This document shows positions 9,037 through 17,730 of a DNA stretch of 64,000 nucleotides, one piece after another. A model generated the notes under the pieces. That model ran no database searches and was not told where the DNA came from. It worked only from the letters and a program-made list of their open reading frames with translations. Source of the DNA: Flavobacteriales bacterium (GTDB taxonomy: Bacteria; Bacteroidota; Bacteroidia; JACJYZ01); assembly GCA_020635855.1 (NCBI GenBank), contig JACJYZ010000002.1:124001-188000 (forward strand), in the 5' to 3' direction. The stretch's first letter is position 1. Every line of letters begins with the position of its first letter. The position numbers and the translations under genes were made by a program.

Positions 9037-9764
9037 ATCTCTTTCCGGATGTTCGCTTCGATTTCCATGGCGGCAGGTGTCAGCACCCTTTCCTCCACCC
9101 ATTTGTGAATGGTGAGATCCTTGATCAATCCTTCCAGGTGACGGACGGTTTTGGCGTAGGATGGGAGTGAGTGAACCTTGTCGTCACAGTTCTTGAGGAT
9201 CTGTAACACATCTCCCAGTTGCCTTTCTATGTCATCGTGTTCGGCGGCGAACGTGGAGATGGTGTTCTTTTCCATCAGTTCGTAAAGCTCCACCAGGTTG
9301 TATTCGTTGTACCCTATATTATATAGGTAGAGGATGTAGGGGAACAGGGATGCTTCCTCTTCTTCGATGTGCTCGAGTATCTCGTCTTTTACTTCTGTGA
9401 ACCTGCGGTTGACTTCGTCCAGTCTTGAGTCGGGATTCATGGATTCACGAATCATGTCGAAGATGTATTTCTCACCTTCAGGTATGCGCCTGTACCGGTA
9501 GTACTGGTGTGTTTTCTGGAGGAAGTCGAGCATGGTGGTCACCGGGAAGGTCCGCAGTTCTTTCTCCGGAAATGCATTGAGGTTGCCATAGGCACTGAGT
9601 ACGGTAAGCAGGAAGTCGGCGTTCAAACCCACCACGTTGCACGCATCCACAATGGAAAGGCCATACAAACCCTGGTCGATATTGAACCGGCTCAGTACGT
9701 CGCGCAGGAACTCGTGTTTTTGCACCAGGTCCTTGATTCGCTCGTCTCGTGCTATGGCTTGCAT
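9030..9764 (-). CDS. Hemerythrin-like di-iron protein (RIC/YtfE/ScdA-like)
   Basis: 244 residues, cytosolic. YtfE/ScdA proteins repair iron-sulfur clusters after nitrosative or oxidative stress. A YtfE-like ligand set is visible: His86, His132 with Glu136, His176, His220 with Glu224, on the expected four helices. The first 60 residues (LVQKHEFLRDVLSRFNID) resemble the ScdA N-terminal helical domain but lack its cysteines. Function as a repair protein is inference; oxygen or NO sensing is the alternative. Its 3' end overlaps the helicase gene by 7 bp in convergent orientation. Confidence 0.8.
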   Translation of the reverse strand: MQAIARDERIKDLVQKHEFLRDVLSRFNIDQGLYGLSIVDACNVVGLNADFLLTVLSAYGNLNAFPEKELRTFPVTTMLDFLQKTHQYYRYRRIPEGEKYIFDMIRESMNPDSRLDEVNRRFTEVKDEILEHIEEEEASLFPYILYLYNIGYNEYNLVELYELMEKNTISTFAAEHDDIERQLGDVLQILKNCDDKVHSLPSYAKTVRHLEGLIKDLTIHKWVEERVLTPAAMEIEANIRKEIY

Positions 9765-9871
9765 CTGTTTGGTTATAAGAGGTTGGCCTTTCTACGTTGG
9801 GTGAAAGTTACAAAAATCCGGGCATGATGGAAAAGGTGGCCGGATGGCTTTCCATATCCCATGGACGTTTA

Positions 9872-9879
9872 TACTTTTG
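9872..9879 (+). promoter_or_regulatory. -7 element TACTTTTG of pdxH
   Basis: TACTTTTG ends 10 nt before the ATG at 9890, again predicting a very short leader. Confidence 0.6.
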
Positions 9880-9889
9880 TACAAACCGA

Positions 9890-10474
9890 ATGCGTATGGA
9901 TGCTGATCCGATCAAACAGTTCGCGTCGTGGTACCGCGATGCTGAAGCCAGTGTGAAATCAATGCCGGAGGCCGTTTGTCTTTGTACGGCCGATCCCTCC
10001 GGTCGGCCGTCGGCAAGGATGGTGCTGATGAAGGGATTCGATGCGGATGGGTTCGTTTTCTTCACCAATTACGAAAGCAGAAAGGCAATGGAGATGATCA
10101 CCAATCCCCAGGCTTTCCTGTTGTTTTACTGGAAGGAATTGGGCAGGCAGGTACGCATAGAAGGTCCGGTTGAAAGGGTGAGTTCCGAAGAATCGGACGA
10201 CTACTTCGCTACCCGGCCACGCCAGAGCCAGCTGGGTGCATGGGCCTCCGCACAAAGCCGGCCGATCAAATCCAGGTTCACCCTGTTGCGCAAAGTGGCC
10301 TCGGTTGCCGCCCGTTTTGCCAACAAACCGGTGGAGCGTCCGCCTCATTGGGGTGGTTTCAGGTTGCACCCCGACCGGATGGAGTTCTGGCACGACCGCC
10401 CCTTTCGGTTACACGACCGCTTTGAATACCGCATGGATCAAGGGGTTTGGAAAATGGAGCGGCTCTCTCCCTAA
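9890..10474 (+). CDS. pdxH: Pyridoxamine/pyridoxine 5'-phosphate oxidase, short N-terminus
   Basis: About 194 residues. FMN enzyme that makes pyridoxal 5'-phosphate. Recognisable blocks: DPIKQFASWYRDA, ARMVLMKGFDADGFVFFTNYESRKA (FMN site), FYWKELGRQVRIEGPVER, RPRQSQLGAWAS, and the C-terminal RPPHWGGFRLHPDRMEFW and RLHDRFEY with the final RLSP. The usual N-terminal 15-20 residues (the RRDY...GL region) are missing and do not appear in the open frame upstream, so this is a naturally short form rather than a wrong start. ATG 9890 and ATG 9896 are both possible and both follow the promoter. Confidence 0.92.
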   Translation: MRMDADPIKQFASWYRDAEASVKSMPEAVCLCTADPSGRPSARMVLMKGFDADGFVFFTNYESRKAMEMITNPQAFLLFYWKELGRQVRIEGPVERVSSEESDDYFATRPRQSQLGAWASAQSRPIKSRFTLLRKVASVAARFANKPVERPPHWGGFRLHPDRMEFWHDRPFRLHDRFEYRMDQGVWKMERLSP

Positions 10475-10536
10475 AACCTTTGGCACAGAGTTTGCGTTTG
10501 GGGGAGGTGCAGGAATAAATCCCAAAAAGCAAACCA

Positions 10537-11358
10537 ATGAAAAAAACGCATCTCCTCCGTAACCTCCTTCCCTTTGCTTTGGTGAGTTTGACCATGGTCT
10601 CGTGCCAAAAGGAAAAGGACAACGATTATTCTTCCGCCAATGACAATGCCCTGGCCGAGCGCATGTACAGCGACATGGAAAGCATTTCCGACCAGGCAGC
10701 CGACGGCAACCTGATCAGTTTCAAAAACGGCATTGATCAAACCATCATGGGCACCTGTGCCACCATCACCCATGATACCACAGTTACCCCGCATGTGCTG
10801 ACCATTGATTTCGGTACCACCAATTGCACCTGCAACGACGGTCGCAAACGCCGCGGTAAAATACTTGTGAGCTATTCCGGCAGGTACCGCGAACAGGGTT
10901 CGGTGCATACCATCACCACCGACGGATATTATGTAGACGATTACAAAGTGGATGGTACCAAGTCGGTCACCAACATGGGCCGCAATGCATCCAACAACCT
11001 TTATTATGCCATCAGTGTTGATGGAACCGTGACATCGCCCGACGGAAAAACCGCCACATGGAAGTCTGATCGCGAGCGCGAATGGGTGGCCGGTGAAAGC
11101 ACACTCATTAACTGGTTGGATGATGAGTATATGATCTCGGGCACAGCCAGCGGTACGGGTGCAAATGGCAAGAATTACAGCGCAAGCATCCTCAAGCCGC
11201 TCCACGTGGAACTCGATTGCCGTTGGATCACCAGCGGAAGCTTCGAACTCACACCCGAAGGAAACGATCCCATCACGGCAGATTATGGCAATGGCAATTG
11301 TGACAACCAGGCCACTGTTGAGTATCGCGGCAAAGTCTACAACATCGTATTGAGATAA
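10537..11358 (+). CDS. Hypothetical lipoprotein
   Basis: 273 residues. Lys-rich start, hydrophobic core and lipobox with Cys23 (TMVSC) mark a lipoprotein of the cell envelope. The mature part has Cys-containing segments (MGTCATIT, NCTCNDGRKRRGKI, LDCRWITSG, NGNCDNQATVEY) and many short beta-like strands, which suggests a beta-sandwich stabilised by disulfides. I recognise no family. It stands alone, between pdxH and a strong terminator. Confidence 0.85.
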   Translation: MKKTHLLRNLLPFALVSLTMVSCQKEKDNDYSSANDNALAERMYSDMESISDQAADGNLISFKNGIDQTIMGTCATITHDTTVTPHVLTIDFGTTNCTCNDGRKRRGKILVSYSGRYREQGSVHTITTDGYYVDDYKVDGTKSVTNMGRNASNNLYYAISVDGTVTSPDGKTATWKSDREREWVAGESTLINWLDDEYMISGTASGTGANGKNYSASILKPLHVELDCRWITSGSFELTPEGNDPITADYGNGNCDNQATVEYRGKVYNIVLR

Positions 11359-11384
11359 ACAGGATTTCTTCTCCCCGGTTCATC

Positions 11385-11408
11385 GCCCCGCCATTGGCGG
11401 GGCTTTTT
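11385..11408 (+). terminator. Rho-independent terminator after the lipoprotein gene
   Basis: GCCCCGCC (11385-11392), loop ATT, GGCGGGGC (11396-11403), then TTTTT; 27 nt past the stop. Confidence 0.92.
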
Positions 11409-11449
11409 GTTTCTCTTTGCCGGGAAATGACTAACATTGAAAAAAAATC

Positions 11450-12208
11450 ATGGCGGTAACCATATATTCAAAAGAGGATCAGGCCAAAGGTGCCTTTGAC
11501 GGAGGCCGTATCCTGGAGAACAAACCTATCGGATTCCCGCAGGATGGTGGTCGAATGAAGCCCGTTTCAGTGCTATTCTACTGGGCGCATGCCTGGAGTC
11601 CTGAAGGTGGTTTGATCGGTGAACATCCCCATCGGGGTTTTGAAATTGTATCGTATGTGCTGGAAGGAGAGATCCAGCATTACGACAGCCAGCTGAAAGG
11701 ATGGAAATCATTGTATGCCGGTGACGCGCAGATCATCCGTGCAGGGAATGGAATCACCCATGCCGAGAAATTGTTGCCCGGATCCGCAATCTTCCAGATC
11801 TGGTTTGATCCCGGGCTCGAAGCTTCCATCTCAAGGCCGGCATCCTATAACGATTATCCCAAAACATCATTCCCGGTAACCAACCAGGACGGTGCTACCC
11901 ACACGAGGGTATGCGGACCTGATGCGCCCATGGATATGAAGACACCAGGTGTTTCCATGGAAGAGATACTCGCGCCCGCCGGATGGCAAACCCGGTTGGA
12001 ACTGAACGGCCAGGCGGCCGGTATTTTCTTGTTGGCCGGTACCATGAAAGCCGATGGCCAGGTTTGCAATGAAGGTGACTTTATCTTGGCCGGTGACCAG
12101 CCTTCCGTATCAGTGGAAACCGATGCTCCGTGCCGGATATTCGTGTTACGGTTTCCTCCACAGGTAGAATACAAGCTCTATAAGGAATTGGTGGCTAGTG
12201 CGCAATAG
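11450..12208 (+). CDS. Pirin-family cupin protein
   Basis: 252 residues, two cupin barrels. The N-terminal barrel keeps the pirin metal ligands His59 and His61 (GEHPHRGFE), His104 and Glu106 (NGITHAEK). Bacterial pirins have been linked to quercetin 2,3-dioxygenase activity and to regulating pyruvate metabolism; nothing here tells which applies. The gene has its own terminator upstream and a fresh promoter downstream (gdhA), so it appears to be a single-gene unit. Confidence 0.9.
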   Translation: MAVTIYSKEDQAKGAFDGGRILENKPIGFPQDGGRMKPVSVLFYWAHAWSPEGGLIGEHPHRGFEIVSYVLEGEIQHYDSQLKGWKSLYAGDAQIIRAGNGITHAEKLLPGSAIFQIWFDPGLEASISRPASYNDYPKTSFPVTNQDGATHTRVCGPDAPMDMKTPGVSMEEILAPAGWQTRLELNGQAAGIFLLAGTMKADGQVCNEGDFILAGDQPSVSVETDAPCRIFVLRFPPQVEYKLYKELVASAQ

Positions 12209-12265
12209 GTGAGAGATTCCCTATTTCCGTGTGTGAATTTTTACCACACCGGATTGTATTAGTTC

Positions 12266-12273
12266 TATATTTG
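12266..12273 (+). promoter_or_regulatory. -7 element TATATTTG of gdhA
   Basis: TATATTTG, 45 nt before the ATG at 12319, so this gene has a normal-length leader unlike several neighbours. Confidence 0.65.
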
Positions 12274-12318
12274 ATCCGTAATCAAACCTTAACATCCATC
12301 AAAATCAACATCACAGGT

Positions 12319-13689
12319 ATGGAAACCGCAACCAAAGATGTAAAAAAAGGCCATGAAGCCCTGGTCGAGGAATTCATGGAAAAGGTGCGTGCCCGCAACG
12401 GTCACGAGCCTGAATTTCTGCAAGCCGTACATGAAGTGGCCGAGGCCGTTATTCCTTATATGGAAGAAAATCCCAGGTATAAGGATGCCAAGATCCTGGA
12501 AAGGATCTGTGAACCCGAGCGCGTGATCATGTTCCGCGTGCCCTGGAAAGACGACAAAGGACAGTTCCATGTCAACCGTGGCTTCCGCATTGAAATGAAC
12601 AGCGCCATCGGACCTTATAAAGGCGGATTGCGTTTCCATCCTTCCGTGAACCTCAGCATCCTGAAGTTCCTCGCATTCGAACAAGTATTCAAGAACAGCC
12701 TGACCACCCTCCCCATGGGCGGAGGTAAAGGTGGTTCGGATTTCGATCCCAAGGGAAAAAGCGACAATGAAGTGATGGCCTTCTGCCAGAGCTTTATGAC
12801 CGAGTTGTCCCGTCATATAGGTGCCAATACAGACGTTCCAGCCGGTGATATCGGGGTGGGTGGTCGCGAGATCGGTTACCTGTTCGGTCAGTACAAGCGC
12901 ATTCGCAATGAGTTTACAGGTGTACTCACCGGTAAGTCGCCCAACTGGGGTGGAAGTCTCATCCGCCCTGAAGCAACCGGCTACGGATGTGTGTATTTTG
13001 CCGAGCAGATGCTGCAGGTGCACGGTGAGCTCATCAAGGAAAAAAACGTGGTGGTTTCCGGTTCGGGCAACGTGGCCCAGTTCGCTGTTGAGAAAGTACT
13101 GGATCTGGGAGGAAAGGTGCTGACCATGTCCGACTCCGAAGGATATATCTACGACAAAAAAGGCATCGATCGCGAAAAACTGGCGTGGATCATGGACCTG
13201 AAAAATGTGCGCAGGGGCCGTATCCGCGAATACGCCGACAAGTTCGGCGCCGACTTCATAGCCGGCAAACGCCCGTGGGAAGTGAAGTGCGACATTGCCC
13301 TGCCTTGTGCCACCCAGAACGAACTCAACGGTGAAGAAGCGCAGAAGCTGGTAGACCAGGGATGCAAAGCGGTGGCCGAAGGCGCCAACATGCCCTCCAC
13401 ACCTGAAGCGGTGAATGTTTTCCTGAAGAACAAGATCATGTTCGGTCCGGGTAAGGCGGCCAATGCCGGTGGTGTGGCCACATCCGGACTCGAAATGAGC
13501 CAGAACTCACTGCGTCTTTCCTGGACACGTGAAGAAGTGGACAGCCGGCTGAAAGCCATCATGGTGAGCATCCATGAAATGTGCGTGAAGTACGGAAAGG
13601 ACGGCGGATACATCAACTACGTCAAGGGCGCCAACATCGCCGGTTTCGTAAAGGTGGCCGACTCCATGATCGATCAGGGCCTGGTATAG
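12319..13689 (+). CDS. gdhA: NADP-type glutamate dehydrogenase
   Basis: 456 residues. Interconverts 2-oxoglutarate plus ammonia and glutamate. Signature blocks: GPYKGGLRFHPSVN with the substrate-binding lysines, PMGGGKGGSDFDPKGKSD including the catalytic lysine region, NTDVPAGDIGVGGREIGYLFG, and the nucleotide fold SGSGNVAQFAVEKV. The length and the sequence GKSPNWGGSLIRPEATGYG place it in the hexameric NADP(H) class. The frame is open 30 codons upstream, but METATKD at 12319 follows the promoter with a sensible leader. A terminator follows 35 nt after the stop. Confidence 0.96.
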   Translation: METATKDVKKGHEALVEEFMEKVRARNGHEPEFLQAVHEVAEAVIPYMEENPRYKDAKILERICEPERVIMFRVPWKDDKGQFHVNRGFRIEMNSAIGPYKGGLRFHPSVNLSILKFLAFEQVFKNSLTTLPMGGGKGGSDFDPKGKSDNEVMAFCQSFMTELSRHIGANTDVPAGDIGVGGREIGYLFGQYKRIRNEFTGVLTGKSPNWGGSLIRPEATGYGCVYFAEQMLQVHGELIKEKNVVVSGSGNVAQFAVEKVLDLGGKVLTMSDSEGYIYDKKGIDREKLAWIMDLKNVRRGRIREYADKFGADFIAGKRPWEVKCDIALPCATQNELNGEEAQKLVDQGCKAVAEGANMPSTPEAVNVFLKNKIMFGPGKAANAGGVATSGLEMSQNSLRLSWTREEVDSRLKAIMVSIHEMCVKYGKDGGYINYVKGANIAGFVKVADSMIDQGLV

Positions 13690-13716
13690 AGAGGTTTTAT
13701 CGCCTGATAAATTGCT

Positions 13717-13724
13717 TACTTTTG
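13717..13724 (+). promoter_or_regulatory. -7 element TACTTTTG of kbl
   Basis: TACTTTTG. Its last base (13724) is the first base of the gdhA terminator stem, so kbl transcripts start within or just after the 5' arm of that hairpin. Confidence 0.55.
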
Positions 13725-13756
13725 AGCGGTGGTTGTGTAGCCACCGCTCTTTTTTT
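13724..13756 (+). terminator. Rho-independent terminator after gdhA, overlapping the kbl promoter
   Basis: GAGCGGTGG (13724-13732), 8-nt loop, CCACCGCTC (13741-13749), then seven T. The stem is perfect over 9 bp. Confidence 0.93.
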
Positions 13757-13790
13757 ACCCCGTATTGTCTCATCGAATAACCCATTGCTT

Positions 13791-14984
13791 ATGTACGGTA
13801 AGTTTCAGCAGTTTCTGAAAGATGAACTGGCTTCCATTGAAAAGGCAGGCCTGTATAAAAAGGAAAGAATCATCGCCACACCCCAGGGGGCGGAAATCAA
13901 AACCTCCGACGGACGCTCGGTGATCAACTTCTGTGCAAACAACTACCTGGGCCTCTCGTCACACCCGGATGTGATTCAGGCGTCGCATCATACACTGGAT
14001 AAACGCGGATATGGTATGTCTTCGGTTCGGTTCATATGCGGTACACAAGACGTACATAAGGAACTGGAAGAAAAGGTATCCAAATTCCTGGGTACCGAGG
14101 ATACCATTCTGTATGCTGCGTGTTTCGATGCCAACGGCGGTGTGTTCGAACCCTTGCTGGGGCCTGAGGACGCACTGATTTCAGATGAACTCAACCACGC
14201 ATCCATCATTGATGGCGTAAGACTGTGCAAAGCACAACGGTACCGGTACAAGAACAATGACATGGCCGATCTGGAGGAGAAACTGAAAGCAGCCCAGGAA
14301 CAGCGCTTCCGGATGATCGTGACCGACGGGGTGTTCTCGATGGATGGGTACATTGCCAAACTGGATCAGGTTTGCGATCTGGCAGAAAAGTATGATGCGT
14401 TGGTGATGGTGGATGACAGCCATGCCACCGGATTTGTGGGAAAAACCGGACGGGGAACCCATGAACATTGCGGTGTGATGGGGCGGGTAGATATCATCAC
14501 AAGCACTTTGGGTAAAGCCCTCGGCGGTGCGATGGGCGGATTCACGTCCGGCCGGAAGGAAATTGTGGAACTGCTGCGTCAACGTTCCCGCCCTTACCTT
14601 TTCTCAAACTCCCTGGCCCCTTCCATTGCGGGTGCCGCGTCCAGGGTGATGGACCTGCTCAGCGAAACCACGGCATTAAGAGACAAACTGATGGATAATA
14701 CCGCTTATTTCCGCGCAGGAATGAAAGACGCCGGTTTTGATATCAAGGAAGGCATTCATCCCATCGTTCCCATTATGCTGTATGACGCCAAGGTGGCCCA
14801 GCTGTTTGCAGAAAGGCTGCTGGCCGAAGGAATCTATGTGATCGGTTTCTTTTACCCGGTGGTACCCAAAGAACAGGCCCGCATCCGGGTGCAGATATCG
14901 GCGGCACACGAAACGCATCATCTGGATCAGGCGATTCAGGCCTTTAGGAAGGTGGGAGAGGAAATCGGGGTTCTCGCAAGGTGA
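13791..14984 (+). CDS. kbl: Glycine C-acetyltransferase (2-amino-3-ketobutyrate CoA ligase)
   Basis: 397 residues, a PLP enzyme of the alpha-oxoamine synthase family. It makes or cleaves 2-amino-3-ketobutyrate in threonine breakdown. It matches E. coli Kbl closely across FICGTQD, LNHASIIDGVRLCKAQRYRY and KNNDM. The PLP lysine is Lys242 in TSTLGKALGG, and VDDSHATGF binds the cofactor ring. The usual partner tdh is not in the window. The frame extends upstream, but that part is the gdhA tail region; ATG 13791 gives the family length. Confidence 0.95.
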   Translation: MYGKFQQFLKDELASIEKAGLYKKERIIATPQGAEIKTSDGRSVINFCANNYLGLSSHPDVIQASHHTLDKRGYGMSSVRFICGTQDVHKELEEKVSKFLGTEDTILYAACFDANGGVFEPLLGPEDALISDELNHASIIDGVRLCKAQRYRYKNNDMADLEEKLKAAQEQRFRMIVTDGVFSMDGYIAKLDQVCDLAEKYDALVMVDDSHATGFVGKTGRGTHEHCGVMGRVDIITSTLGKALGGAMGGFTSGRKEIVELLRQRSRPYLFSNSLAPSIAGAASRVMDLLSETTALRDKLMDNTAYFRAGMKDAGFDIKEGIHPIVPIMLYDAKVAQLFAERLLAEGIYVIGFFYPVVPKEQARIRVQISAAHETHHLDQAIQAFRKVGEEIGVLAR

Positions 14985-15012
14985 AATCTAAAGGATTTTG
15001 TTGCGCGTTCTC

Positions 15013-15043
15013 TTGTAGCATTAAAAAAAAGGAATTATCTTCG
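15013..15043 (+). promoter_or_regulatory. Promoter of the rplM-rpsI-rpsB-tsf cluster
   Basis: TTG (15013-15015), a 20-bp spacer, and TATCTTCG (15036-15043), a one-base variant of the TAnnTTTG -7 element. The rplM start is 54 nt downstream. Confidence 0.55.
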
Positions 15044-15096
15044 CAGCCCATTTTGTGGACATAGTACAGACAAAGAGTACCTGAAACCTAGCAATA

Positions 15097-15552
15097 GTGA
15101 ATACTATAAGCAACAAAACCGTTTCGCTGAACAAAGCAACGGTCAAGAAAGAGTGGTTTGTGATTGATGCCGAAAACGAGGTGCTGGGAAGACTTTCTTC
15201 CAAAGTAGCTTTCGTTTTGCGCGGGAAACACAAAACCGGATTCACCCCTCACGTGGACTGCGGTGATCATGTGATTGTGATCAATGCAGAAAAAGTAAAA
15301 CTGACCGGTAAGAAAATGGAGGACAAGGAGTACATCCGTCACTCCGGCTATCCCGGCGGTCAGAAAATCACCAAGGTGGCAGACATGCTGGATCATAAAC
15401 CTACCATGGTCATTGAAAAAGCCGTAAGGGGAATGCTTCCTAAGAACAAACTGGGTAACCACATCATCGGCAACCTGCACGTATATGCCGGTTCCGAACA
15501 TCAGCATGCTGGACAAAACCCACAACCACTGGCCCTGAGCTCAATCAAATAA
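15097..15552 (+). CDS. rplM: Large-subunit ribosomal protein uL13
   Basis: 151 residues. Core block KEWFVIDAENEVLGRLSSK, then HTGF-like KTGFTPHVDCGD, YIRHSGYPGG and the C-terminal LHVYAGSEHQHAGQNPQPL are typical uL13. The start is GTG at 15097; no ATG in frame lies before the conserved part. It is followed 2 nt later by rpsI, the standard L13-S9 pair. Confidence 0.97.
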   Translation: MNTISNKTVSLNKATVKKEWFVIDAENEVLGRLSSKVAFVLRGKHKTGFTPHVDCGDHVIVINAEKVKLTGKKMEDKEYIRHSGYPGGQKITKVADMLDHKPTMVIEKAVRGMLPKNKLGNHIIGNLHVYAGSEHQHAGQNPQPLALSSIK

Positions 15553-15554
15553 AT

Positions 15555-15941
15555 ATGGATACCATCAACACCATTGGAAGAAGAAAAACCTCCGTCGCCA
15601 GGCTCTATCTGAGCGAAGGCGAAGGCGTGTTTTACATCAATAAAAGGGACGGAAACGAATACTTCACCGTTCCCGAGCTTGTGCAAAAAATCAATCAACC
15701 CTTCGAACTGACCGAAAGCAAAGGAAAGTACGATGTGGTTGTGAATGTAAAGGGCGGTGGTATCAAAGGACAGGCGGAAGCGATCCGTCTGGCCATCAGC
15801 AAGGCCCTTTGTGAAGTGAATCCCGAATTCAGAGCCAAATTGAAGCCCGAGGGTTTGTTGACCCGCGATTCTCGCATGGTTGAGAGAAAGAAATTCGGAA
15901 GAAGGAAGGCAAGAAAGAGATTCCAGTTCAGCAAACGTTAA
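15555..15941 (+). CDS. rpsI: Small-subunit ribosomal protein uS9
   Basis: 128 residues. IGRRKTSVARLYL at the start, VNVKGGGIKGQAEAIRLAISKAL in the middle, and the C-terminal tail RKKFGRRKARKRFQFSKR ending in the KR that reaches the P-site tRNA in known ribosomes. Cotranscribed with rplM. Confidence 0.98.
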   Translation: MDTINTIGRRKTSVARLYLSEGEGVFYINKRDGNEYFTVPELVQKINQPFELTESKGKYDVVVNVKGGGIKGQAEAIRLAISKALCEVNPEFRAKLKPEGLLTRDSRMVERKKFGRRKARKRFQFSKR

Positions 15942-15960
15942 GAAAACCCCCACCATTCCT

Positions 15961-16809
15961 ATGTCAAAACTGACCCAACAGGAACTTCTGGATGCAGGCG
16001 CACACTTCGGTCACCTGAAACGCAAGTGGAACCCAAAGATGGCACCGTTCATCTTTATGGAAAAGAACGGCATCCACATTATCGACCTGAACAAGACCAT
16101 CGCAAAGACGGAAGTTGCCAAGTCGGCCCTGAAACAAATGGCCAAATCCGGCAAGAAAATCCTGTTCGTTGCAACCAAGAAGCAAGCCAAATCCGCCGTT
16201 GCAGACCTGGTGAAAGAAGTGAACATGCCTTACGTGACCGAACGCTGGCCCGGTGGTATGCTTACCAACTTCGCCACCATCCGCAAGTCCATCCGCAAGC
16301 TTACTTCCATCGAGCGGATGAAGACCGACGGAACATACGATAACATTTCCAAGAGAGAGCGCCTTCAACTGGAGCGCCAGAAAGAAAAGCTGACGAAGGA
16401 ACTCGGTAGCATTTCCGACCTGACCCGCCTGCCCGCCGCCTTGTTCGTGGTGGATATCATGCGCGAGCACATTGCAGTGCAGGAAGCCAAAAAGCTGAAC
16501 ATCCCTACGTTCGCTATCGTGGATACCAACTCGGATCCGACCGAAGTGGATTTCCCGATCCCCGCAAACGATGACGCCGCCAAATCCATCACCCTGATTG
16601 TCGAATCCGTGGTTGAGTCGATCAAGGAAGGTCTTGCAGAGCGTAAGAAAGACAAGGAAAAGGAAGCTGTGGTTGCAGAGAAAGAAACCGGTGCCGATAA
16701 GGGAAAAGGCAAGATCGCTAAGAAAGCAGCTCCCAAAGCCGAAAAAGAAGAAAAAGACGCAGAGCCGAAAGCCGCTGGTGATGTGGCTAAGGTAGAAGGC
16801 GAAGAATAA
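15961..16809 (+). CDS. rpsB: Small-subunit ribosomal protein uS2 with charged C-terminal extension
   Basis: 282 residues. Starts MSKLTQQELLDAGAHFGH, the uS2 hallmark, followed by WNPKMAPFIF, TKKQAK, RWPGGMLTNF and IPTFAIVDTNSDP. Conserved uS2 ends near residue 225. The last 55 or so residues are an extension made almost entirely of Lys, Glu, Ala and Gly, which E. coli S2 lacks. A frame extension to 15880 overlaps rpsI and is not used. Confidence 0.96.
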   Translation: MSKLTQQELLDAGAHFGHLKRKWNPKMAPFIFMEKNGIHIIDLNKTIAKTEVAKSALKQMAKSGKKILFVATKKQAKSAVADLVKEVNMPYVTERWPGGMLTNFATIRKSIRKLTSIERMKTDGTYDNISKRERLQLERQKEKLTKELGSISDLTRLPAALFVVDIMREHIAVQEAKKLNIPTFAIVDTNSDPTEVDFPIPANDDAAKSITLIVESVVESIKEGLAERKKDKEKEAVVAEKETGADKGKGKIAKKAAPKAEKEEKDAEPKAAGDVAKVEGEE

Positions 16810-16828
16810 TTTCAGTACCCCACAAGTT

Positions 16829-17665
16829 ATGTCACAAATTACCGCTTCAGATGTAAACAAACTGCGCCAGCAAACCGGTGCAGGTATGATGGATTGCAAG
16901 AATGCACTCACCGAAGCCGGTGGGGATTTTCAAAAAGCCATTGAAATCCTTCGCAAAAAAGGACAGAAAATTGCTGACAAGCGTTCCGATCGTGAAGCCA
17001 ATGAAGGTTATGTGGTTGCCAAGACCGATGCCAACGAAAAGAAAGGTATCCTGATCGCATTGAACTGTGAGACCGATTTTGTGGCCAAGAACCAGGACTT
17101 CATCGACCTCGCCAATTCCATCGCTGAAACCGCACTGGCCCACAATGTGAAAAGCATTGATGAACTGAAGCAACTGGAATCGAACGGCAAAACCATTGAA
17201 GCGAACATTACCGACGAAATGGGCAAGATCGGTGAGAAACTCGAAATCACCGCTTTCGAACAGATCAATTCCGAAAGGGTTGTGGCCTACAACCACCCCG
17301 GTAACAAGCTAGCTACCCTCGTGGGCGTAAACATCGCTGACGGAGATGCCGTGAGCAAAGTGGCACGTGAAGTGGCCATGCAGGTAGCTGCCATGAACCC
17401 CGTCGCCCTGGATAAAGAAGATGTAAGCGCTGAAACGATTGAACAGGAACTGGAGATCGCCAGAGAACTGGCACGTAAGGAAGGTAAGCCGGAAGACATG
17501 CTGGATAAGATCGCACAGGGCAAACTCAACAAGTTCTACAAGGAGAGCACGCTGCTGAACCAGGACTTCGTTCGCGACACCAAGAAAACCGTACGGCAAT
17601 ACCTCGGAGAGGTGAACAAAGACCTATCCGTCAGCGCCTTCAGGCGTGTCGGCCTCGGCATCTAA
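16829..17665 (+). CDS. tsf: Translation elongation factor Ts
   Basis: 278 residues; nucleotide exchange factor for EF-Tu. The N-terminal domain SDVNKLRQQTGAGMMDCKNAL and the core CETDFVAKNQDF are diagnostic, followed by the dimerisation region with VAMQVAAMNP. It lies 19 nt after rpsB in the usual order and is closed by a terminator. Confidence 0.98.
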   Translation: MSQITASDVNKLRQQTGAGMMDCKNALTEAGGDFQKAIEILRKKGQKIADKRSDREANEGYVVAKTDANEKKGILIALNCETDFVAKNQDFIDLANSIAETALAHNVKSIDELKQLESNGKTIEANITDEMGKIGEKLEITAFEQINSERVVAYNHPGNKLATLVGVNIADGDAVSKVAREVAMQVAAMNPVALDKEDVSAETIEQELEIARELARKEGKPEDMLDKIAQGKLNKFYKESTLLNQDFVRDTKKTVRQYLGEVNKDLSVSAFRRVGLGI

Positions 17666-17675
17666 GAAATATTTG

Positions 17676-17706
17676 AAAAGAGAGATTCAGTTCTCTCTTT
17701 TTTTTT
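17676..17706 (+). terminator. Rho-independent terminator after tsf
   Basis: AAAAGAGAGA (17676-17685), 6-nt loop, TCTCTCTTTT (17692-17701) running into further T. Confidence 0.85.
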
Positions 17707-17730
17707 GCACCAACTTATTCGCACACATAC

